Of a DNA stretch of 64,000 nt, positions 44,591-54,859 are shown piece by piece. The position numbers and the translations under genes were made by a program. The notes below the pieces were generated by a model, which did not search any database, had not been told where the DNA came from, and saw only the letters and a list, made by a program, of their open reading frames with translations. Location of the stretch: NCBI RefSeq assembly GCF_037392515.1, contig NC_090292.1, forward strand, positions 44,753,747 through 44,817,746, read 5' to 3'. This DNA is from Haliotis asinina. Lineage: Eukaryota > Mollusca > Gastropoda > Lepetellida > Haliotidae. Each line of letters begins with the position of its first letter. The stretch's first letter is position 1.

Positions 44591-44651
44591 GAATTGTCCG
44601 TCGTCGACAGGTTTTTATCATATACATAGATTTCTTTTTTAAGAATGCTCT

Positions 44652-44686
44652 CGTCACGATATGGCTGCAACACTGCCGATGTGACG
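44652..44686 (+). promoter_or_regulatory. LINE E 3'-terminal hairpin
   Basis: CGTCAC (44652-44657) pairs with GTGACG (44681-44686), followed by TTAAATGTTAACTCACTCAC. Same structure as in C; putative RT recognition site. Confidence 0.7.
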
Positions 44687-44710
44687 TTAAATGTTAACTC
44701 ACTCACTCAC

Positions 44711-44723
44711 TCAAGACTTTACC
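44711..44723 (+). repeat. Right target-site duplication of LINE E
   Basis: TCAAGACTTTACC, matching 39075-39087. The first bases could also be read as part of the ACTC tail. Confidence 0.9.
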
Positions 44724-44763
44724 CATCATCGTAATGTTTCATTATCTACTTTGACCAAGCACT

Positions 44764-45030
44764 GCTCCCTAGAATATATGATGGACACAACTTCACCGCT
44801 CCCTAGAATATATGATGGACACAACTTCACCGCTCCCTAGAATATATGATGGACACAACTTCACCGCTCCCTAGAATATATGATGGACACAACTTCACCG
44901 CTCTCTAGAATATATGATGGAAATGACTTCACCGCTCCCTAGAATATATGATGGAAATGACTTCACCGCTCCCTAGAATATATGATGGAAATGACTTCAC
45001 CGCTCCCTAGAATATATGATGGACTTAACT
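44764..45030. repeat. 34-bp tandem repeat, about eight copies
   Basis: Unit starts GCTCCCTAGAATATATGATG, with period 34 (starts at 44764, 44798, 44832 and so on). Early units read GGACACAACTTCACC and later ones GGAAATGACTTCACC, so the array has two blocks of subtypes. A separate near-perfect duplication of about 54 bp follows at about 45097-45205. No coding meaning is apparent. Confidence 0.9.
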
Positions 45031-45205
45031 TATGCATTAGCTGTATTTCTTTCCAGAAACTCCAACAGCGCATGAAGAATCCAGCTACTAGCTGACTGGA
45101 CTGAGAAAGGAAACAGAAGGTGACTGTAGTCATAACCCCAGAATTGAGAGTGGACTGAGAAAGGAAACAGAAGGTGACTGTAGTCATAACCCCAGAATTG
45201 ACATC

Positions 45206-46021
45206 GCCTGTGGAGTTTGACACAGAGGATTGTAACCTTGTCTTCTCTGTTGGAGTTTCATGGGAAAGCGAGGAGCTACTACACTGTTAGACTTTACCAG
45301 ACAATGAACGAATGGCTCCAACGTGTTCCAGAGCCAGGCCAAAAAGGAAGACCTTGCAACGACACCAAACAAGATGCATTCATTCCTTGCCATCTAAAGC
45401 TCTTCCAGCCTGGTCATTGAGAATATGATTCAGGATAGTTAAGGGTAAGACAGAATGTCTAAATGTACATTTGATAATTTCATGCGTTCACTATGTTTAG
45501 GAAAGCAACACCTAAAGAGTCTGTTTTTGAGTCACCATTCCGTCACACGTTCCAAACATGTAGGTTCTGAAAACACTTAACCCTGTTCCTAGAAAAATGA
45601 TCAATAATAACTATAAATATGCATGTATGTAGGCGGTTTATGTGCTTGTGAGTGGGCAAGTCATTCCTCTCTGAATGAAGAGAAATCTACTGACAGGATT
45701 TTGTGATTTGTGACAATGCATATTTGCAACATTGAAACACAGACACACAATGAGAACAATGTGATGTAAATATAGGTGGTATTGTTTTTGTTATGATTGT
45801 GCATTCCTACATGTTAATGCTATTGAGCAAATTTTGATGATAGATTTTAAATCAATGTTTATGATGAGTAAAGAGAAATCAACTGACTGATTTTGGTTAT
45901 ATGTCCAGGTGGTGTTGAGATAACTGAAGTGAACATGTATTGTCTTATAATTTACACAATCATCGATCATGGGGACATATGGTAATCGCTGCATACTAAT
46001 AACCAATTATAAACCAAATAT
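45206..46021. other. Unassigned stretch inside the 12.6-kb insertion
   Basis: A 67-codon plus-strand frame (45217-45420) shows no recognisable motif. A T-rich tract ending TTTCCAG (about 45049-45055), just upstream, could be an acceptor. The rest is AT-rich and featureless. Confidence 0.3.
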
Positions 46022-47456
46022 AGCCACTGGGTAACGGAAACTCAATGAATCCCTACAGGAATCTGGGTAGCAGAAACGCACTGGAGCCCATACTGGAATC
46101 TGGGTAGCAGAAACGCACTGGAACCCATACTGGAATCTGGGTAACGGAAACGCACTGGAGCCCATACTGGAATCTGGGTAGCAGAAACGCACTGGAACCC
46201 ATACTGGAATCTGGGTAACGGAAACGCACTGGAGCCCATACTGGAATCTGGGTAGCGGAAACGCACTGGAGCCCATACTGGAATCTGGGTAGCGGAAACG
46301 CACTGGAGCCCATACTGGAATCTGGGTAGCGGAAACGCACAGGAGCCCAAACTGGAATCTGGGTAACGGAAACGCACTGGAGCCCATACTGGAATCTGGG
46401 TAACGGAAACGCACTGGAGCCCATACTGGAATCTGGGTAACGGAAACGCACTGGAACCCATACTGGAATCTGGGTAACGGAAACGCACTGGAGCCCATAC
46501 TGGAATCTGGGTAGCGGAAACGCACTGGAGCCCCTACTGGAATCTGGGTAACGGAAACGCACTGGAGCCCATACTGGAATCTGGGTAGCGGAAACGCACT
46601 GGAACCCATACTGGAATCTGGGTAACGGAAACGCACTGGAGCCCCTACTGGAATCTGGGTAACGGAAACGCACTGGAACCCATACTGGAATCTGAGTAAC
46701 GGAAACGCACTGGAGCCCATACTGGGATCTGGGTAACGGAAACGCACTGGAGCCCCTACTGGAATCTGGGTAACGGAAACGCACTGGAGCCCATACTGGA
46801 ATCTGGGTAGCGGAAACGCACTGGAGCCCATACTGGAATCTGGGTAACGGAAACACACTGGAGCCCATACTGGAATCTGGGTAACGGAAACGCACTGGAG
46901 CCCCTACTGGAATCTGGGTAACGGAAACGCACTGGAGCCCATACTGGAATCTGGGTAACGGAAACGCACTGGAGCCCATACTGGAATCTGGGTAACGGAA
47001 ACGCACTGGAGCCCATACTGGAATCTGGGTAACGGAAACGCACTGGAACCCATACTGGAATCTGGGTAACGGAAACGCACTGGAGCCCATACTGGAATCT
47101 GGGTAACGGAAACGCACTGGAGCCCATACTGGAATCTGGGTAGCGGAAACGCACTGGAACCCATACTGGAATCTGGGTAACGGAAACGCACTGGAGCCCC
47201 TACTGGAATCTGGGTAACGGAAACACACTGGAGCCCATACTGGAATCTGGGTAACGGAAACGCACTGGAGCCCATACTGGAATCTGGGTAACGGAAACGC
47301 ACTGGAGCCCCTACTGGAATCTGGGTAACGGAAACGCACTGGAACCCATACTGGAATCTGAGTAACGGAAACGCACTGGAGCCCATACTGGGATCTGGGT
47401 AACGGAAACGCACTGGAGCCCATACTGGAATCTGGGTAGCGGAAACGCAAGTTTCC
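46022..47456. repeat. 37-bp tandem repeat array, about 38 copies
   Basis: Unit GGAATCTGGGTARCGGAAAC plus GCACTGGARCCCATACT, period 37. Because 37 is not a multiple of three and the unit has no minus-strand stop, all three minus frames stay open, producing long false ORFs (up to 465 codons) with a 37-residue cycle. The GGAAAC core matches the motif dispersed at the other end of the insertion. The array lies about 55 bp inside its right terminus. Confidence 0.95.
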
Positions 47457-47509
47457 ATTTTGTTTCAGTTAGGTTTCCGGTGTCCGGAAACGCAGTTATT
47501 TTTGCTGTG

Positions 47510-48285
47510 TAAGTACCTGTTAAAAGGTGAGGATCCTCCATTTTGTATCCCTTGTGATGATAGAGTCACGGTCAAGCATATCCTGCTTGACTGTTTTGAA
47601 TTCTCCATCACAAGGGATAGTTTTTCAATGTCAGAACCGTCAAGGATCTTTTTACCACTGTTGCTTCTCATTTAGTCATTTTTGTTTTTAAAGAAATTGA
47701 TTTTTTGGTTGAATTTTAAGTGATATGTCCTGTAGAAAGATGTATTTTAAATATTGGTAGCTTAGATTAGTAACTTGTATTGTTAGTGGCTGTACTCTCA
47801 AAGGGGGTTAAAGTATTGTAAAATTATTGTCCTCCTGAGAGGGTACGTAGGTCCACAAACATTCGATGTAGATTTAAGTCTACCAGGTTTTTAATCGTAG
47901 TATTCCTGTTGTTTTAATTTTGGCTAGCATTTCGTACACTCGCCAGCAGCTGAAGGGATGGTGTAATTCCAGCTAGGGTCCATGCAGGTAGCAAAGGTAC
48001 TGTACGTCCCCGTGGTCTCTAGTATGCTGATCTACCTTCAGTTGTTGGCGATCTATAGCCCAGTTTTATAATGTATTGTCTTCTTTAATTACATTTTTTT
48101 TAGTTTTTCATGCTGGTTTTATATTCATATTTGTGATATTCTAGTGGTTTTACTGTCCTTTGTCGACAGGTTTTTATATTACACATATATTCCATTTCAG
48201 TGTTAAGTTCTCGTCACGATATGGCTGAAATATTGCCGATGTGACGTTAAATATTAACTCACGCACTCACACTCACTCCCTACAG
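47510..48285 (+). pseudogene. LINE G, ORF2 end and 3' UTR, right segment
   Basis: Picks up LINE G exactly where 34922 left it: YLLKGEDPPFCIPCDDRVTV with the Cys/His C-terminus and a frame end near 47675. A 3' UTR follows, with hairpin (about 48212-48246) and an ACTC-type tail ending near 48280. Confidence 0.85.
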
Positions 48286-49325
48286 AGGGTTATGACCATT
48301 ACTATCACCCATGATGAGACAGGACTTTGGGAGCTGATCAAATAGATCCTGAAGATTGGACTGCTGAACAACCGATGGAAAAATATACAAAGAACAATGT
48401 GTAAAGGTTATCTGTAAAGTAAGACGGGCAGCAACAGCCTAAAGATTGGTTTTAAGAGGAACAGGGCTATGCATAGCACCCTGCCTCACCACAACAGAAG
48501 CACCACCGGTGTCTTTATTCCCTGGGGGTGAGAATAAATGACATGAGTTGAACTGACGCAATTCAGATCTATCAGTACTTTTCAGGTATGTCTCTTGTAG
48601 ACTAAAAGCTGATGGTTTAAAATCTTGAGATGATAACTGTAGAACGTTAAAATTGTTCCTAAAACCCCTTCAATTCCATTGTATTAAATTGGTAGTACTA
48701 TTCACGGCGGTTAAACAGGGGATCGTGTACGAGAAGAACGACTTCTCCCATGTACTGGTTGTGAAGGTGTAACCTCCATATCGAGAGGTTCAAATGTATT
48801 ATGATCTGTTACAGACGAAGATGGGGTAGACGGTACTTGTAAATGTTGTAGAGTTTTTGCCCTTCGCTGCTGTTTTTTTTCCTTATTCGTCAAAGTGGCT
48901 CTTCCTTGTCCTGACTGTTTGTTTGATTCAATCTCTAGGTCTACTTCTGTCTGTGAAGCCGACGTTATTAAACCTGGTTGATTTTAAGAAATTATATTTT
49001 GTTCATTGAGAGTGATTTGTTTGTCCTGCACCCAAGATATAGTTGTCTGACATGAAGTGGAAACCTTTTCAACAAGACCATGAACAGGGTCGGAAACAGT
49101 GGATGAATATGTTCGACTCTGAGACTGCAAGGATAAAAACCTTTTGGCTTCTTGGTAGGAGAGGTTGTTTGTGATTTTTATTTGTAGAAAATTTTCCTTC
49201 ATACGAAAAATTTGGACAGGATTTGGATGATGCCATGTGCTCACCAATACAGTTGGCTAATCTGATGGCCTCTCTGCATTCACTGTTATCATGAGCCCCA
49301 CTGCAACGGGAGCATACTATCTTTC
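48286..49325 (-). pseudogene. LINE copy N (D-like subfamily), ORF1 end and endonuclease
   Basis: On the minus strand: ORF1 from a knuckle region (about 49325) through ITNNLSYQEAKRFLSLQSQS and a Ser/Thr tail to the PLDMEVTPSQP segment shared with D. The ORF2 endonuclease start follows (WNxRGF near 48660, LQETYLKS near 48590), ending near GDxNGH at 48300. Several stops and shifts. Its sequence is closer to D than to C or E. The 3' part is missing. Confidence 0.75.
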
Positions 49326-49334
49326 GTGCAAGAT

Positions 49335-49680
49335 GTGTCTATTTTGCGAACAGCTGAGGGTATGATGTGAATCCAACTAGGGTCCATGCAGGTAGTAAAT
49401 GTAAAGTAAGTCCCCCATGGTCCCTAGTATGATGTTCTACCGTCAGTTGTTGCAATCTATAGCCCATGTTATATATTGTATTGTCCTTCATAGTTAAACT
49501 GTTAGTCTTAAATGGATATCTGTGATATATACTAGTGGTTTTACTATTCTTAGTCTACTGGGATTTTGTTTCTTATATTCATTCATTCTATAATTACTTC
49601 TCATTATTACTTATTATCGCCATGATGTGGCTGAAATATTGCCGGTGTGACGATAAATATTAACTCACTCACTAAATCAA
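49335..49680 (+). repeat. LINE 3' UTR copy, diverged
   Basis: From GCGAACAGCTGAGGGTATG through GGTCCATGCAGGTAG and the hairpin to TTAACTCACTCAC (49675). The hairpin arm is CGCCAT here, so pairing is eroded. No ORF2 sequence; an old 5'-truncated copy. Confidence 0.75.
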
Positions 49681-49689
49681 TCAGTCAAA

Positions 49690-50300
49690 GCTAAACACCT
49701 GAAAACACTCGATTTGTTGAAGGCTCTTTCAAATTCAAAGCAGGCAGGGCATCTACGCTGCTTTACTTATATATGATCACGCATTCTCTCCCAACTTGAT
49801 TATGGCTCCATTGTATATGGTGGAGCCTGTATAAGCAACTTTAAACCGTGAGTTTAAAGTACAATAACATTACTGTCCTCCAAGAGAGTACAGAAGTACC
49901 AGAACATTCCAAGTCAATTTAAACGTTCCAATTATTCAAATATTGCATATGTGTATTTTTAATTTATAGTTAGATGTGCCTAAATTGCTAACGGCTGAGG
50001 GTATTATGTAAGTCAAGCAAGGGTCCATGCAGGAAGCAGATGTACTGAATGTCCTTAGTGTGGTGATCTAACGTCAGGTGTCGGTAATATATAGCTTGCT
50101 TTTTCATTGTATTGTCCTGTATGCGTAACATGTTTTAGATCTAGTTGCTAGTTTTACATTCCAATCGGCTTCACTGTTCTTCACTGACAGGTTTTGAAGC
50201 ATTACCATTAATTATCATGTATCAAATTAATTGTTCTCATCACAGTATGGCTGAAATATTGTCGATATTACGATAAGTTTTAACTTACTCACTTACTTAT
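49690..50300 (+). pseudogene. LINE copy K, RT fragment plus 3' UTR
   Basis: 49690-49850 encodes the KALDLLKxxSNSK and LDYGSIVYGGACxSN region of RT, then jumps by deletion into the 3' UTR (GTCCTCCAAGAGAGTAC near 49876). It ends at a decayed hairpin and TAACTTACTCACTTAC (about 50296). Old. Confidence 0.75.
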
Positions 50301-50392
50301 ATTTCAAATAGTATGACTGATCTGTGTGTTCACTAGACTGAGTGAGACAATATTGAAATGAATGTCGTGAATATTCTGCTTAATACACCTAC

Positions 50393-50477
50393 CTTTCATG
50401 CAGGTCTTTCGACAGCCTTCATTCACACATTCGGAAGTCTCTTTGCAGACCTCATATCCACAGGATGCAGTGGTGAC
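50393..50477 (-). other. Candidate cysteine-rich coding exon
   Basis: On the minus strand TATTCTAAG precedes 85 bp ending ATGAAAG|GTAGGT, a plausible acceptor and donor. The open frame reads TASCGYEVCKETSECVNEGC and then RKTCMK, with five Cys in 21 residues, as in extracellular disulfide-rich modules (EGF- or TIL-like). No neighbouring exon was identified. Confidence 0.3.
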
Positions 50478-50489
50478 CTTAGAATATAT

Positions 50490-50615
50490 ACACAAAAAAA
50501 GGTGATTTACAAAAATTTCAAAATGTAAATGTTATATTTACAAACATTTACAACGATTTTAAAGGTGATGTTTACAAGGCTTGTAAACCTTTGTAAATTT
50601 AGGAAGGATTTTACC
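50490..50615. repeat. TTTACAA/TTGTAAA motif cluster, left
   Basis: TTTACAA and its complement recur six or more times in about 120 bp, including GATGTTTACAAGGCTTGTAAAC. The same pieces occur inverted at 57680-57805. Confidence 0.55.
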
Positions 50616-53279
50616 ACTACTTCTTTCAATTTTGTCATTTCTCAAGAATCCCCATGACTCTGTATACTTACTAATCTATTATTTTTTTTGTTCTGTTAGA
50701 GTTCTTTCTGTTGATATGCATAATAGATCTTGCATGTGACATATTTATTCATGAAAACTGAATGGAATGATGGAAAGGAATAAGCCATAATTTGTATAGT
50801 CCATTTGTGCTTTATATCAATGCAACTGCGTCTGGTGCATGAAAACATGAAAGTTGATGTGTACGGCCAGCATTGATCTATATACCAAGTACTTGTGACT
50901 GTTAAAACAGATGTCTTGCCATTGTTCGAGATCATCATCCCAAGCTCATTCCGGTGATTTTACCACTCTACTCCGTGGGAACTATATGCATTTTCTAAAT
51001 AACACCTGTCACCAGACCTTTTATGTTGGTGCTCATTAATGGTGTTATGCAATTGGCGTATTCAAGAAATCTCATAAACATGTCAATAGATAGTTGGTTG
51101 TGATGTCAGTACGTGTGGATTGGAGCAAATACTCAAATGAATTAATACAAATCATTGTGTAACAAGATTTATATAATCATTTACAAGAAGTATGTTACAG
51201 AATATTTAAATGGTGTGTGCCGGTCTATCATTTGTTTGTTTACATTGTTTACATTGTTTCGGCGTACATAATTTTTTTATTTATCATTCATACATAAAAC
51301 ATAATTTACATAACTGTACACTCTGTTTTGCATTTGGTAACTTTCGCAAATATAAGAAATTCTTAAAGTACTACACAATCATACATCATAAGTGTCAACA
51401 GTGATAGTCCACTTTATACACAACTGACTCAACAAAATGGGAAAAAACTTTTCCATACTCTGTCATGGTCTTCCTTTCTGCTTGAAGATGTTTTTTGTCT
51501 TTAGTCTATGATTACTTCGGTGAGCATCCATAATTTTACTATCAAGACACCAAAAACAATTATCTTACCAATAACATTCTCATAAATGCTCTATATTAAT
51601 ACAATTAGTTTGTATGTGTGGAATGCACTTTACAAAGGTAAATAAACCAAAGTTCTAATACAAGATTATCATATGACAAACCACGAGGTTAATTCTTTAA
51701 TCATGTTTAGTATCAAATCTAAAAGAAGAAGTGACGAAGAGGTAGGCAGATCTTAAGATTTGATACCGATTATTAAGATCAGATAATTCACTATTTCCAT
51801 ATAAGATTGTCTTCAAGCTTTACCCATGTTTGTAATTCAAATTTATATACATATGTGACAACACATGCTGCATTTAAATTGTGTATTGTATGTTGTATGG
51901 TATCGGTGTCGATATAAACTGTAAAGCTGTTCACAATTCCATTTCATTTTTTTTTTCAATAAAAAACAAACACAATAATTAAGCACAAAAAATGAGATGT
52001 GTAAATTATTCCCTCTACTGGTGATGGCTGTGTGGGATTAGTTAAACGACCAAACCCAGTTGAGCATGCCTTATAATCCTCTTACTCTTAAAATAAACAA
52101 CTTCAGTCCAAAGAGGATATCACGAGTGGGATTATTTGGCTGATTTGAGTTAGTGTTTTGATAACGCTTAGTCTTGATGAACAATAGTCTATTTCAACAA
52201 CATGGTCAATTGGTAAAATTCATGTTAAAGTGACATACCTTTATTTACATGTTTCACAAACCGTTGTGTACACGTGCACTGTCCATGGTATTTCTTGGTT
52301 GGAGAAGTTACAGAGAGGAAGAGTAACTCAAAGTAATTTGATGACCTTTTGACATCTAAATACATATGAACACCCGTTTGGAAAATGCAGTTGATCATTG
52401 CACACCAACATACGGATATTTTTGCTGTCGTGAATTTGAGACTTTACATCTACAAAGCCGTTCAGAATGTCTGTCAGCGATATTTCTTCAGAGGGCACAT
52501 TCAGCTCAGGTGAAGGCAATCCTGATGACTCCATGTGTTCCTTCAGCAGCATGGTTGTTGAGAAATCTTACACTCAAGACTACCATATCATTTAGCAGGG
52601 AGCTCAATACACAGAGTCGTAGAGTATCCCTGCCATTCAGTAAGTGTTTAGTATATTGAATCACAATATGAGAACAACAGCCCGACTAATTGGCTGATCA
52701 AAGGTTTACTACATGTCATAAATATCCTTCCTGGGACTCATTCAGGCTATGGGGGTGGAATATATTCCCCAGGTAACACCAGCTGTTTTTTTGTGGTTGA
52801 GTTGAAGGATTACCTGTTGCATGTAATTTCAATTATAATGTATAATTAGTATAAGACTGATTTTGGACGTATTCGTACAGACGTAAAACGTTCTGTTTTA
52901 TGTTTTAAGACATAGGTTTCATCAAAAACAACAATGACGGAGCAATACAGACTAATCCCAGTATTTATGCATATACATATTTTGGGTTCCAATATCACAC
53001 GTCATTATATGGATGGAATAGTGACCTTAATAGATTTATCCTTTTCAAAATCGCTGAGGCATTTCAAAATCAAATTTAACACAAATATATTTTAAAAACT
53101 AAATTGATTGTTTATCTCTTTGTAAATGTTTGTAACGTTTTCAGACAGGAAATTCTTATACGATGTTGTATTAGCAGTAATTCGACTTTATTTAGGACTT
53201 TAGTTGTAATACCAGCTAGTCATTTTGTTAGGTTTTTCAAAATGCTAATTGCATTTTTCCCATGAATGTACTTTCACAG
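50616..53279. other. AT-rich stretch without a supported gene
   Basis: ORFs are short. At 52328-52660 both strands are open for 70-100 codons and a donor-like CATTCA|GTAAGT closes the plus-strand frame at 52639. No frame has a recognisable domain, so I make no gene call. Confidence 0.35.
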
Positions 53280-53346
53280 ACATATGTGAGGCAGGCTCTA
53301 CGGAATATGAGTCTGTAAGAGGAATGACCCTAAATCCACAACAGAT
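53280..53346 (+). other. Candidate exon 1 of a caspase-like fragment (weak)
   Basis: TTTCACAG precedes 67 bp ending CAGAT|GTAAGA. The frame that starts two bases in is open (ICEAGSTEYESVRGMTLNPQQ) and leaves two bases that join in phase to the exon at 53500. RGMTL at this place recalls the RGxALIxNN strand of caspases. Confidence 0.3.
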
Positions 53347-53499
53347 GTAAGAATATAATTTAATATGATTTAAATACAGTAACTGCAAGAGTTTCAATGC
53401 ATTAAACCATTCAACAAGTAAAACTTCTGGTGTGTCTACAATAACCTCGACATGAACTTATCTTCATTGTGCAATAAATTTTGAATTGTATTTTTTCAG

Positions 53500-53566
53500 G
53501 TTGGAAACAGGACAGAATAAGGACGCTAAGCAGCTCTCCCTGTTATTCCGCACGCTGAGTTTCAAG
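53500..53566 (+). other. Candidate exon 2 of a caspase-like fragment (weak)
   Basis: TTTTTTCAG precedes 67 bp ending TTCAAG|GTATTG. Joined in phase to 53280-53346 it reads LETGQNKDAKQLSLLFRTLS and FK, which resembles the caspase p20 segment DxDAxxLxxLFxxLGF. The catalytic His and Cys regions were not found downstream, and the next candidate exon (53866) is out of phase. It is either a pseudogene piece or a chance match. Confidence 0.3.
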
Positions 53567-53865
53567 GTATTGCAGTTCTGCTTAATGCTCTGTCCTATAT
53601 GCATCAGTGCACAACAAAAATGAGCACAACCTACTGTCATGTAAATAAAAATGCTCATTTCTTGAGCTCCAAACGTGACTTTTGTTGCACAATAAAATTA
53701 TGTAGCAAAATGTGATGTTCAAGGGCGATTTTGTTCAACCGTTTGAATCGGTTGCATATGTTTATTGACGACTTCTTGTTATAATTCTGTAATCACTCTA
53801 TCATATACGTCAGTTTTATTGAAACATAAAGTTTCTGTCAGGGTATTGTATCTTGTTTGTTGCAG

Positions 53866-53972
53866 TGGCTATGACAAGATGTTTGCAGACAAAAAAGGAA
53901 ACCATCCCAAGAAAGAAAAACAACCAAAACAAACACAGTGATGTCATGAGAAAATGTTCCAGAAAAACTACA
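53866..53972 (+). other. Candidate exon, basic peptide (weak)
   Basis: TTTGTTGCAG precedes 107 bp ending ACTACA|GTAAGT. One frame is fully open and Lys/Arg-rich. It would join in phase to a terminal piece starting at 54622 after TTTTCTTCAG (KSSRRDATGRPPQP then TAA), with AATAAA at 54829-54834. Transcript evidence would decide. Confidence 0.25.
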
Positions 53973-54828
53973 GTAAGTAAACATGAAAACCAATTTAACT
54001 AGCTTTCGGGAATCAAGAATTAGATGAAACTGTTTTAAGAGAATGCACTACGTAACTTAGCTTACCATCAATTAACAAGGAAGAAGGCATGTTAATTGAT
54101 GAATCTCAACTGAGATGATATCAAGGTATTAGGCCTTGTTAATTAATGAACCCTTACTGGCATGACTTGCTCATCAATGAACAAGGGATTAGACCTTGTT
54201 ATGTGTTGAGGCTTTGTTCAAGGCTGGGAGATACAGTAACAATCACCCCACAGTATTAATCCTAGTCTGTTGTACAGACCCTGAAGTATATATCCAAGAA
54301 AGCCCACGTAAGTCTAGAAAATATGACAAGTCTAGATTTCCTTAGCTTCAGAAAATGAAGAAAGTCTCAGGGCTCCATTTCATTATTTTTTTCACAATGA
54401 ACGTTTTTTTCTGTAAAATATGTTCATTTCAGAGACTAGCTGTTAGTCTATTTTAATCCGTGTGATCTTTCAAAGGAGACATAAGGTTGTACCATACAAC
54501 ACCTGTGTTCTAATGCACTAAATATACAAGTATCAATAATACTTGCTATGAGATTATGAGAATAACCATTGGTTTACCATTCACTTAATGCAAGTATAAT
54601 CGTATTGACTGTTTTCTTCAGAAATCGAGTCGAAGGGATGCGACAGGCAGACCTCCCCAGCCATAAGAAAGCAAAATATGAACCAGTATTAAAGAATGCA
54701 CAACTACAATGCTACCCCATTGTTTTTTATTGTATATTTGATGATAATGTGTAACATGTTTTCCGTAAATTTGTAAATGGAATGTTTTGTATGAAATTTA
54801 ATCTTCCTCTTTCTTGTTGTAATCTGTA

Positions 54829-54834
54829 AATAAA
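54829..54834 (+). terminator. Possible polyadenylation signal
   Basis: AATAAA about 160 bp after the candidate last coding segment at 54622-54666. Confidence 0.3.
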
Positions 54835-54859
54835 CATCTAGTGTAAGCTTGACACTGTC

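Larger units (their letters stand above)
39088..44710 (+). mobile_element. LINE copy E, full length, few lesions
   Basis: A 5,623-bp relative of C flanked by a 13-bp duplication. The order is ribozyme, structured 5' UTR, intact ORF1 (39667-40959), an ORF2 open over about 760 codons then broken, and a 3' UTR shortened by deletion near 44595 that ends with the hairpin (44652-44686) and ACTC tail. It sits within the 12.6-kb insertion. Confidence 0.95.
34923..47509. mobile_element. 12.6-kb TIR-bounded insertion in LINE G, type unassigned
   Basis: LINE G is interrupted at 34922 and resumes in register at 47510. The ends are inverted repeats: left GCACAGCAAAAGTAACT, right (reversed) CACAGCAAAAATAACT. 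Each is followed by a GTTTCCG...CGGAAAC hairpin, and homology covers about 38 bp. TA lies on both sides (34921-34922, 47510-47511), and removing one TA plus the insert restores the LINE's length. Inside are LINE E, a short LINE 3' copy, an L1-like relic and two tandem arrays, leaving about 6.7 kb of own or unknown sequence. I recognise no transposase. The CACNG start recalls CACTA/EnSpm or KDZ elements, but this is only a resemblance. Confidence 0.7.

Noticed and set aside
44764..45030. Regular short repeats as a possible CRISPR array
   Set aside because: The 34-bp units are contiguous with no unique spacers and the genome is eukaryotic; it is a minisatellite.
45217..45420. 67-codon plus-strand frame as a gene
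   Set aside because: No domain, no conserved neighbour and an opposing minus frame of equal length; recorded only as unassigned sequence.
46007..47541. Several overlapping minus-strand ORFs of up to 465 codons with repeated FRYPDSSMGSSAFPLPRFQ-type peptides
   Set aside because: They are produced by a stop-free 37-bp tandem repeat read in all three frames. No start context, splice signals or domain support a protein.
52328..52659. ORFs on both strands as a coding exon
   Set aside because: Both strands are open by chance, the frames conflict, and only one splice-like signal is present.
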